Origin: Halomontanus rarus | GTDB lineage: Archaea; Halobacteriota; Halobacteria; Halobacteriales; Natrialbaceae | Direction: 5' to 3' | Assembly: GCF_017357405.1 (NCBI RefSeq) | Contig: NZ_CP071597.1 | Location: 620,001 to 684,000, forward strand | DNA length: 64,000 nucleotides | Translations under genes and position numbers: made by a program | In this document: piece after piece, positions 34,887 through 41,965 of the stretch | Layout: each line of letters starts with the position of its first letter | Position numbering within the stretch: position 1 is the first letter of the stretch | The notes under the pieces: model-generated | Database searches by the model: none | What the model saw: only the letters and a program-made list of their open reading frames with translations | Told to the model about the DNA's origin: nothing

Positions 34887-35458
34887 ACGTTGTTCCCCCT
34901 TTTCAGAGTCTCCGGCAATGGTTCGTGACGTGCTGGGACCCCGACCGCGAGCGTTCGTTCCGGCACGTCCTCAGTGACGACTGCACCGGCGGCGACGAAC
35001 GATCCTCGGCCGACGGTGACTCCCGAGAGAACCGTCGCATTTGCTCCGATTGATACGTGGTCCTCAATAATCGGTCCCTTGAGATCAATGTCCTGTCGAA
35101 GTGGATACGGATCATTTGTTAGGACGGCGTAGGGACCGAGAAACACGTGGTTCTTAATCGTGGTCTCTGATGGTACGTAGACGCCAGTCTGCATACTCAC
35201 GTGAGAACCGACAGTGGTGTTGCCGTCGATAGTCGTGTTCGTCCCGACGAGAACGTCGTCTCCGATCTCAGTAAACTCGCGAACGACCGCATTGTGCCCA
35301 GTCGAGAAGCCGTCACCGATAATTACGTCATCGTAGATAATCGTTCCAGGTCTAATTGTCGCGTCGGAGCCGATGACTGGTTCTTGCGTTTCTTCGTCAT
35401 ACGCGTATCCAATTCGCCTGCTTTCCGCTAATCGTTGTGGTAGATCCTCTGCTTTCAT
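34883..35458 (-). CDS. Hexapeptide-repeat N-acetyltransferase (WlbB/WbpD-like)
   Basis: A 191-residue left-handed beta-helix acyltransferase. Repeated [LIV]-G-x4 hexapeptides run from about residue 25 to 165 ([45 protein letters not shown] and onward), with an ALTNDPYP loop and a final [28 protein letters not shown] segment. It should acetylate the 3-amino group to give the 2,3-diacetamido-uronic acid. It is the first gene of a long minus-strand operon in which eight genes are joined by overlaps. Its upstream DNA is AT-rich and holds the operon promoter. Confidence 0.87.
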   Translation of the reverse strand: MKAEDLPQRLAESRRIGYAYDEETQEPVIGSDATIRPGTIIYDDVIIGDGFSTGHNAVVREFTEIGDDVLVGTNTTIDGNTTVGSHVSMQTGVYVPSETTIKNHVFLGPYAVLTNDPYPLRQDIDLKGPIIEDHVSIGANATVLSGVTVGRGSFVAAGAVVTEDVPERTLAVGVPARHEPLPETLKRGNNV

Positions 35459-36180
35459 TGGGATATATGCCTCTCTCCCTCACGGTACTGCTAGGGTATA
35501 TCAAAAGCCAAAAGATCGTTTCAACAATTAATATCGCAGGATTAGGTCCCCAGTTGCTGCATGCTCCCGCTTAGAGCGTTCGAATGGGGTATAAATTAAC
35601 CATTGGTCAACTCGCCTTCTGAGGTGGAGATAACACGATGTTGTGGGCGGGAAGTCACTGTTATTCTCTTCTAAGCGGAACAAATGCTGTCCAATTCCTT
35701 CTCTAAGAGTCACACCGACGAGATCGTCGTGATAGAGAAATTAATTAACAATCATTATTTCTATTAGTTGAGTAGCAACCGTAGCACTGCCATCTGTTTT
35801 TAGCTACGTGAGACGCCCTTAATTCGGATTATAGTCAACTCACTGTTCTCGAGGACAGAGGACGTTGATGAGATACGAGAGTATTGGACCAAATTCGGCT
35901 GCGAATTGAGAAACCAAAAGAAATTCCCATCGCCCCTTTCCATTACAAATATATGATTGTAATTGCTAGTGGTGAGTGAATTCTCTGATCTATTGTTGTG
36001 TTTCTAGCTCCATTCCATTCGTAGTTGGTGGTTGCGAGGATGAACCGAAGGCAGAGCGCAAGATCAAAATTCGTGAGCACTTTGGACGGATATCACACAG
36101 TCTGTGCATCCACCGACCGTCCGTTCAACCTCTGTCTGTTGATCATCTGTCTCATCTAGAACCGATTGTTTGGACTGAGT
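35459..36180. other. AT-rich intergenic region upstream of the amino-uronate operon
   Basis: About 720 bases with distinctly lower GC than the flanks. It must hold the promoter of the operon starting at 35458. Frames over 35528-35713 (minus) and a 42-codon open run ending at 35956 (plus, ...EIREYWTKFGCELRN...) look like gene remnants but match nothing I know. It is probably a junction of inserted DNA. Confidence 0.4.
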
Positions 36181-36237
36181 CTGTCTAGTTAGCACCGTTT
36201 GAGAAGAGGCGGCACTGTCTAGTTGAGCCAGTTTGAG
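36181..36237 (+). repeat. Two imperfect copies of an IS6-type left end
   Basis: CTGTCTAGTTAGCACCGTTTGAG at 36181-36203 and CTGTCTAGTTGAGCCAGTTTGAG at 36215-36237 agree at about 18 of 23 positions and lie 34 bases apart. The second is directly ahead of the transposase frame and looks like its left terminal repeat. The first could be the end of an older, otherwise lost, element. No matching right end was found downstream. Confidence 0.45.
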
Positions 36238-36955
36238 GAACGAGCAGGTCGTTGAGTGAATTGGACTAGAACGCTCGCAGACCTACTCAGCGAGTCCTAC
36301 GACGCGGATTTAGAAGAATCTTGGGAGAACGAGCGGACGGCGACGCCCGTCAGGACGTTCGCCGTCCGCCTCTACGAAACCGGTTGTTCGCTTCTCGAGA
36401 CAACTTCAGTATTGGCGGAATTAGGTGTTGAACGCACGCATGGGGCGGTTTGGAGCTGTGTATATCGGCTATCTGATATCGAGTGCGACCCGCCTGAGGC
36501 GTAGCCGAAGTGGGTCGCGGTTGACGAGACTGCTGTCAAAATCAACGGCGAATGGTTTTGGTTGTACGCTGCAATAGACACCGAGACGAAGCTGATTCTC
36601 GATGTCGCGTTGTTCGGTCGACATGGCACCGATCCGGCAGCTGCGTTTCTGCATCGACTCGACGAGAAATACGATCTTTCCGACACCGTATTCCTCGTGG
36701 ATCAATTCGGCTATCGGACTGCCCTTGCTCGATTAGGATTGAGCGGTCGGGTCAACTACACCGAGCGAAACCTAATCGAAAAGTGGTTTCACACCCTCAA
36801 AATGCGCATCGACCGCTTCCACAACTCGTGGGTGGACAGTCGGGTGAGCGCACGCGAATGGTTTGTACAATTCATGCACTACTACAACCGCCAGAGACCG
36901 CACCAAGCACTCGACGGAAAGACGCCGATCGAGGAGGTGCAGAACTAATAGTAAC
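36211..36955 (+). mobile_element. IS6-family-like insertion sequence, right end not found
   Basis: A haloarchaeal IS6-type element. The left end is probably GGCACTGTCTAGTT at 36211. One transposase frame follows at 36256-36948, inactivated by an internal TAG. No inverted copy of the left end can be found within several hundred bases after the transposase, so the right end seems deleted or diverged. The element sits between AT-rich debris and a ROK pseudogene. Confidence 0.6.
36256..36948 (+). pseudogene. IS6-like transposase with in-frame amber stop
   Basis: The frame encodes a 230-codon DDE transposase of the IS6 type. The N-terminal part (residues 1-82) has the helix-turn-helix region TATPVRTFAVRLYETGCSLLET. 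An in-frame TAG at 36502-36504 interrupts the protein exactly where relatives, as I recall them, read Ala-Gln-Pro-Lys, so a CAG to TAG change is the simplest cause. The frame then continues with VAVDETAVKINGEW (first Asp), VFLVDQFGYRTAL (second Asp) and RNLIEKWFHTLKMRIDRFHNSW (Glu), then the terminal YNRQRPHQALDGKTP. It could make a functional protein only by read-through. Confidence 0.75.
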
Positions 36956-37173
36956 AAATAAACAGAATCATAAATATAATTGTATTTTACTCAATAGTAT
37001 TAGATTCGTACATTGTCTCAGTGAGTTTTCACCATGGGCCGCGTGCTCAACAGCCGTCTACAGTAATATCAATGAACAAGAAGGGGCGCTATACGAGTGG
37101 ATTGGTCCAGAGTTGATGATACTTAGCTGATGGCAATAGTACTTTCATCTCAGTCAATTGTTATCAAATCTGA

Positions 37174-38034
37174 TTACTCAATCTCTTTATCATGTTGAGT
37201 TGTGTAGGGTGTAAGTGCATTGTAGAGGCCGATGTCGTCGCTGAGTTGTATCGGTTGGATGTCGGGGGCTACTGGAACTACATACTGCTCGAGATGTGGT
37301 CTGGTACCGAGGCCCGCGGCATTGTAGCGAGCGAGACAATCTAAGTAGTCGTTTGCGACGGGATCACCTCGGTTGACGGTGTTGAAGAGATCGGCTGCGG
37401 TGACCGGTTCGAAAGTGGTGAGGACCATGTTACGGGGTTCAATCTCAAGGAACTCCGCGACGAAGCCGGCGATCCCGTGGCCCGAGCAGTACGCTGCCCA
37501 AGCACCCATGATGCCGGAACTGTCCCTGGTCGGTGGGCCATCGTGAAGAGGCAACTTCCGCTGCGTGGCCTGTTATGCCTCGAAAGACGTGACCGTGGTC
37601 GATGACGCCCGCACCGATTCCGGCCCCCATCATGAGGTGGACGATACAGTCGTGAGTCTGTCCGGCACCGTAAACCCACTCGGCGAGGGCCGCAGCTGTG
37701 CAATCATTTTCGAGTTGGACGGGGATTTCGAGACGGTTTCGATCGCGAGCCGACTCGGACATCGTGATGATATCGTCGCCAAGTGTATCGATCTCGTCGA
37801 TGCCACTAGTTACATCGTCGATCAATCCCACAGAGTCAATCGAGACCGCGTCGCTATCACCGACTCCCGGTCGCGTTCGAAGTTCCTCGAGCAGGTCACG
37901 ACACTGCACGGAGATCCTCGAGACCCGTCCGCTCGCAGTGGACGTCGGTGACGAATCTGTCGCCGGTCGCCGGGAACGCCCACTGTCGCGCGGAGGTTCG
38001 TACTGTCGATGACGAACCGTGGGTTGGACGGATG
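37174..38034 (-). pseudogene. ROK-family sugar kinase pseudogene
   Basis: A decayed copy of the intact ROK kinase at 52740-53711. The start matches in one frame (FVIDSTNLRATVGVPGD versus FGIGSTNLRSAVGTPDD). The middle, 37445-37909, is in a second frame with VQLENDCTAAALAEWVYGAG and MMGAGIGAGVIDHGHVFRG. The end, 37174-37554, is in a third frame with GAWAAYCSGHGIAGFVAEFLE and PHLEQYVVPVAPDIQP. Between AAGLG and PHLEQY about 28 residues present in the paralog are missing. Two frameshifts and a deletion make it non-functional. It lies directly after the IS6 debris. Confidence 0.85.
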
Positions 38035-38091
38035 TCGATTCAACGTTCGGGAAGGGTGGGTATCGGTTCAGGAGGTGGCGATACGGTGAGA

Positions 38092-38667
38092 TCAGTTGTC
38101 CTGGTTCTCGCCATCACCGTCTCCGCCGACCCCGATCATATCCACGTCGTCGGCCGGCGGTTCGTCGGGCACCGTCGGTGTCTCCTCGTCGGGATCCTCC
38201 CTTCTTTCGGTGAGGTCGGTCATCTCACTCGGCTCCGCGGTGGTCTTGGTCGTGTCGGAATCCTCGGGCGCCTGCGTCTCGGGTTCGCCGACGTCGCTGG
38301 GGGGCAACGTGTTGGTGGCCGCCATTTCGTCGTCGGTGTCTCCCGGCGTCACGTCTCCGATATCGTCGAAGTTCTCGAGGTCGCCCTCGGTTTCGGCCGC
38401 TGTGGACTCGGGAGAACGCGAGCGCCGACGCTGGCGCTGTACCAGACCGACGAGGAGCCAACTGGCACCCCACAGCATCGTGAGTGCGCCGCCGGTGCGA
38501 TTCTTCCGGACGGTCCGCAGCCCCTGTGCGGTCGCGACGGTTCCGGCAACCAGTGCGAGCGTGCCGTCGTTTCCGTACGTCTCGATCCGCTCGCCGACGC
38601 TCTCCGGGAGCGTTTCCTCGATCGACTGTGCAACCGACTCGTCCTCGCGAAGCAGGTCCGTACTCAT
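38092..38667 (-). CDS. Acidic haloarchaeal protein with a hydrophobic N-terminal segment
   Basis: A 191-residue protein of unknown function. Residues 1-35 are polar (TLPESVGERIETYGNDG). A hydrophobic stretch follows near residues 36-78 (TLALVAGTVATAQGL and ALTMLWGASWLLVGLVQ), then RQRRRSRSP, then about 100 residues of highly acidic, Thr/Pro/Asp-rich low-complexity tail ending in a GVGGDGDGENQDN run. It is probably a membrane-anchored protein with a disordered cytoplasmic or outer tail. Its acidic composition distinguishes it from the overlapping frame on the plus strand. Confidence 0.65.
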   Translation of the reverse strand: MSTDLLREDESVAQSIEETLPESVGERIETYGNDGTLALVAGTVATAQGLRTVRKNRTGGALTMLWGASWLLVGLVQRQRRRSRSPESTAAETEGDLENFDDIGDVTPGDTDDEMAATNTLPPSDVGEPETQAPEDSDTTKTTAEPSEMTDLTERREDPDEETPTVPDEPPADDVDMIGVGGDGDGENQDN

Positions 38668-38785
38668 GAGCAGGAGTTACCTCGCGTACGTCTTCGCCGC
38701 TGGTAAACGTGGACCCGGCGGTTGCACGCTTTGAAGAACACTACGCGTTCGGCACAGTCCGATCCGGTCGACTCGAACCCGCTCG

Positions 38786-39109
38786 TCACTCCGTGAGGTC
38801 TTCCGATTCGGTGAACTCCAGGGTCGTCGCGTCGGTATCACTCGCGATCACGGTCGCGCCGAGGTCGGCCGGCTCGAGGCCGCCGAAGAGAAACCGGTCT
38901 CCCAGATCCGTGATCCGATAGGCCCTCGCGCCGGGATGGCGTTCGATCAGGCCGTGGTCGGCGAGCACGCGACACCGGTCGGCGATGTGCGCTCTCGAGT
39001 GCGAACTGTTGAGCGCCATACTCGGGGGTTTGATCCAGCCCATGTGTGCGGCGACTTCGAGGACGATCGATCGGTCGGACGGCTCCATCCACGCGACGTT
39101 TTCGTGCAT
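38786..39109 (-). CDS. Winged-helix transcriptional regulator (PhiH1-repressor-like)
   Basis: A 107-residue single-domain winged-helix protein typical of haloarchaeal PhiH1-type regulators. The core reads DRSIVLEVAAHMGWIKPPSMALNSSHSRAHIADRCRVLADHGLIERHPGARAYRITDLGDRFLFG, where the recognition helix (RAHIADRCRVLADHGL) and the wing (GARAYRIT) are clear. An upstream ATG at 39325 would add 72 basic residues and is rejected. The C-terminal 30 residues are acidic. It is divergent from the aldo/keto reductase gene, which it might control. Confidence 0.82.
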   Translation of the reverse strand: MHENVAWMEPSDRSIVLEVAAHMGWIKPPSMALNSSHSRAHIADRCRVLADHGLIERHPGARAYRITDLGDRFLFGGLEPADLGATVIASDTDATTLEFTESEDLTE

Positions 39110-39390
39110 TCTGTCTCTCCTCGAGTTCGTGTTCGTGTTCGCGATCCGACGGCCACCGTCGATGGCTTTCGGACGACGTTCTCCCCTCACGTTTGTCGCG
39201 ACACTACTTGACGCTACGTTCTCCTGACGACTAGTGAGAAAGTGTGGTAGCACGAGACAAGGGAGAAGAGGAAGAGGGTTGGGAGACCGCGTTCGGTTCG
39301 TCGAGAGTCGACGAGCACGGCGCAAGGAGGACAGTTTCCACAGCGGTGGCCGGCCGAACGTTTTTGAGTGTTATTGGCAAACAGGAACGT

Positions 39391-40206
39391 ATGCTTTCAG
39401 TCATCGCTCGCGGCGTCGAGATCCCGGCGCTCGGCTTCGGGACCGCTCGAATGGACGATCACGACGAACGGGTGCGGGCGATCTCGGCCGCACTCGAGGC
39501 CGGCTACCGACACCTCGATACGGCTCAAGTCTACGGCAGCGAGCCCGCGGTCGGGGAGGCGATCCGAGAGTCGGACGTCGCCCGGGAGGAACTGTTCGTC
39601 ACCACGAAACTCGCCGACGGGAATCGCGCGTACGACGACGTGATCGACTCCGTCCACGAGAGCCTCGAGCATCTCGAGATGGAGACGATCGACCTCCTGT
39701 TGATCCACTCGCCGAACGACGAGGTCAGTCACGAGGAGACGCTCGACGCGATGAACGAACTCCGCGAGGACGGCCTCGTCGAACACCTCGGCGTGTCGAA
39801 CTTCTCGGTCGACCAGACCCGCGAGGCCGTCGCCCACTCCGAAGCCCCTATCGTCACGAATCAGGTCGAGTACCACGTCCACCACCGCCAGGACGACCTG
39901 CTCGAGTACTGCATCGACGAAGGGATGATGCTCACTGCGTACAGCCCGCTCGGCGTCGGTGATGCACTCGACGCGGACGTCCTTCACGAGATCGGTGACC
40001 GCCACGGAAAGACGCCCGCACAGGTCGCGATCCGCTGGCTGCTCCAGCAACCGCAGGTGTCGACGATTCCGATGTCGTCCTCGCCCGAGCACGTCCGGGA
40101 GAACTTCGACGTCTTCGACTTCGAACTGACCGGCGAGGAAATGCGCGACGTGTTCCGGGACACCGGCGGACTCCCGGACGACCTCGCACGCAAATTGGAC
40201 CTGTAG
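39391..40206 (+). CDS. Aldo/keto reductase
   Basis: A 271-residue NADPH-dependent TIM-barrel oxidoreductase. The start (VIARGVEIPALGFGTARM) is followed by AGYRHLDTAQVYGSEPAVG with catalytic Asp and Tyr, LFVTTKLAD with the Lys, DLLLIHSPN with the His, GVSNF and NQVEYH near residue 150, and the cofactor-binding STIPMSSSPEHVREN near residue 225. It matches the 2,5-didehydrogluconate reductase-like subgroup in length and motif order. The start is ATG 39391; the longer frame from 39244 is not family-like. Confidence 0.9.
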   Translation: MLSVIARGVEIPALGFGTARMDDHDERVRAISAALEAGYRHLDTAQVYGSEPAVGEAIRESDVAREELFVTTKLADGNRAYDDVIDSVHESLEHLEMETIDLLLIHSPNDEVSHEETLDAMNELREDGLVEHLGVSNFSVDQTREAVAHSEAPIVTNQVEYHVHHRQDDLLEYCIDEGMMLTAYSPLGVGDALDADVLHEIGDRHGKTPAQVAIRWLLQQPQVSTIPMSSSPEHVRENFDVFDFELTGEEMRDVFRDTGGLPDDLARKLDL

Positions 40207-40380
40207 TCAGGAGCTAGTTCCAGCTGCGGTCTGGGAGACAGGGCCGTCGCCGGATGCGCCGACGGACTCGTCCTCGAGTCGTATCGGATCCTTCAAGTCT
40301 GAGAGGCCCTCGAGCGACGAGAGCGATCCTAACCGCGAAGAGCTCTCACTGCTCTCGTCTCGGCGGAGGTATTCCGACAT
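40207..40380 (-). CDS. Small acidic serine-rich protein
   Basis: A 57-residue frame from ATG 40380 (MSEYLRRDESSESSSRLGSLSSLEGLSDLKDPIRLEDE...). It is Ser/Glu/Asp/Leu-rich, of haloarchaeal composition, and ends immediately next to the convergent aldo/keto reductase. I do not recognise a family. An AT-rich promoter-like region lies just upstream. Because it is short and low-complexity, it is listed as plausible only. Confidence 0.45.
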   Translation of the reverse strand: MSEYLRRDESSESSSRLGSLSSLEGLSDLKDPIRLEDESVGASGDGPVSQTAAGTSS

Positions 40381-40716
40381 CGTGTAATAAATTTGATTTG
40401 ACCACCGATATCGATTTACCGGATGGTATGCATACGATACAGTATCCGTGTGTGAACATCCCACGAATTGCTCGAACGGCGACTCCTGTCGGCTCGTTCT
40501 CAGAAACCGGCAGACGAGGATGGAGCGGTTCGAGTACTATTGTAAGGCCCACCTCGTGGCTCGTGTGTGCGATCTCGAGGAGGACGACAGATTGGACGTG
40601 GTCGACGCGACGCTTCTTAGCGAGTGACGCGCCGGAGCTGGGAAGTCCATCCCGAATTCCGCTCTCGACGAACGTCCGGTGGTCGCACGAGCCGGCCTCG
40701 AGACTAGGACCGCGTG
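40381..40716. other. Gap between small acidic protein and PAC2 gene
   Basis: About 336 bases. The first 60 bases are AT-rich and promoter-like. Apart from the 35-codon frame at 40520-40627 I see no coding signal on either strand. Confidence 0.4.
40520..40627 (+). CDS. Candidate 35-residue acidic small protein
   Basis: An ATG-to-TGA frame reading MERFEYYCKAHLVARVCDLE then an acidic tail. Its composition (two Cys, acidic C-terminus) fits a haloarchaeal small protein and it lies in an otherwise gene-free 330-base gap. No promoter or homolog can be claimed; it may equally be the end of a decayed gene. Confidence 0.3.
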   Translation: MERFEYYCKAHLVARVCDLEEDDRLDVVDATLLSE

Positions 40717-41454
40717 CTAGCGGAACATCGAACGGGACTGCGCGGATTCTTCCTGTTGTTGCTGGAGGATCTGCTGTTTCTGTCGTCGTATCCGTTCGGC
40801 CTGTTCGTCCAAAGCCGCCGTCTCGATATCGAACTCGACGAGCGGCTCGAGAGCAGTTTCGATGACGGCCTTCGCAGCGCCCGGATCCGGAAACTTCGGA
40901 CTCGTCTGCACGAGGAGCAGCGTCGCCGGGACGTCGGCCTGATAGCACGCGTTCAGAAGGGCACCGGTGACGTCGCCGACCGCCCCGGGCTCCTCCGCGA
41001 TCGGGATCTCGTTCTCCTCGAGTTCCGTTCGAAGGGCTTCGGTCGTGCCGACGCCAGTGACGTTTCCCCGTTCCTCGTCGGATGTTGCGGGGGCGCCCGC
41101 GAGGAAGATAACTCGTCGAAACTCCTCGGCTAGCTCTTCGAGGACGCAGTCGCTCAGCGCCCGGAACGCTTCCGACGGGATCGGGACGTCGCTCCGGAGC
41201 GTCATCACGTCGGGGTCGGAACCCGCGTACACCCGAACCGTGTCCTGGACGAGGCCGTCGGAGAACGACGCGACCGGCGGGAACTCCTCGGAGCGGATGG
41301 TGCCGTACCGCTCGAGGTCGAGACGAGTCGAGATGTGGTCCGCGGCGATGGAGGCGACAAGCCCCGTTCCCGGCAGCCCCTCGATGAGCGTCGGTGCCGT
41401 CGTTTCGAGGTCGGTTTCGCGGACGAAGGTCGCGTCGGACGTATTCTCTGCCAT
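40717..41454 (-). CDS. PAC2-family (proteasome assembly chaperone-like) protein
   Basis: A 245-residue protein of the archaeal PAC2 family. The N-terminus has TLIEGLPGTGLVASIAADHISTRLDLERYGTIRSEEFPPVASF, the hallmark of the family. The middle has RRVIFLAGAPATSDEE, VTGVGTTEALRTELEE and EPGAVGDVTGALLNACYQADVPATLLLVQTSPKFPDPGAAKAVIE. The last 30 residues are a Gln-rich helix (EQAERIRRQKQQILQQQQEE). The eukaryotic relative helps assemble the 20S proteasome; the archaeal function is uncertain. It is a single gene here. Confidence 0.87.
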   Translation of the reverse strand: MAENTSDATFVRETDLETTAPTLIEGLPGTGLVASIAADHISTRLDLERYGTIRSEEFPPVASFSDGLVQDTVRVYAGSDPDVMTLRSDVPIPSEAFRALSDCVLEELAEEFRRVIFLAGAPATSDEERGNVTGVGTTEALRTELEENEIPIAEEPGAVGDVTGALLNACYQADVPATLLLVQTSPKFPDPGAAKAVIETALEPLVEFDIETAALDEQAERIRRQKQQILQQQQEESAQSRSMFR

Positions 41455-41573
41455 CGACGCTCCTACATCGCCCTCATTAACAGGTTTAGGGGGGAGACGT
41501 CGATCCGCGCGGACGGTGACAACCGCGTGGAAAAATGGCTACAAACAAGTATCCGCGAACGGACGCGAGCCGA

Positions 41574-41843
41574 TCAGGAGGTTGTGGCGTCGATATTCCA
41601 GCCGGGGTCGTGACCAGTTCGTTCGATGTGGTCAGATCGACATGCCGGGCAGTAGTCGGGTGTTGCAGTGACGTTCCGGGGGACGTAGACCGCGCCGCGA
41701 CACTCCACGCACGCATCGGAGACGATGGTCGCGCAGTTAGCACAGAGGTTGAAGTCGTCGACCGTGAGTTCGCGCAGCGGTTCGAGTTGTTTGTCCAAGG
41801 TGTACTCGTCGATGACCGCCTGACAGTTCTGGCACGGTTTCAT
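41574..41843 (-). CDS. Zinc-ribbon protein with four CxxC pairs
   Basis: An 89-residue protein with four Cys-x2-Cys knuckles at residues 4-7, 34-37, 45-48 and 65-68, enough to bind two zinc ions. Between the first two lies a helical acidic stretch (IDEYTLDKQLEPLRELTVDD). The start is ATG 41843, giving MKPCQNC; an upstream ATG at 41876 would add eleven residues. No family is recognised beyond a rubredoxin or zinc-ribbon-like fold; it may bind nucleic acid or protein. It lies upstream of the PAC2 gene on the same strand. Confidence 0.65.
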   Translation of the reverse strand: MKPCQNCQAVIDEYTLDKQLEPLRELTVDDFNLCANCATIVSDACVECRGAVYVPRNVTATPDYCPACRSDHIERTGHDPGWNIDATTS

Positions 41844-41965
41844 AGCGATACACTTCGTGCCATGTGATACCAACACAAAGTCTTGACGTTCGCGGTGAAA
41901 ATCCGTCGTCGTTTCATCTGTCGTCTCGGATGGGATTTCGGTCGAAAACGGTCTCGAGAGGCGTT

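Noticed and set aside
36502..36504. TAG read as pyrrolysine in the transposases
   Set aside because: No pyl gene or suppressor tRNA is visible, the residue expected is Gln, and both genes show other signs of decay. A nonsense mutation is simpler.
38096..38734. 212-codon plus-strand frame opposite the acidic protein
   Set aside because: It is Ser/Val/Arg-rich, the complement of Asp/Glu-rich codons on the minus strand, which is the real gene.
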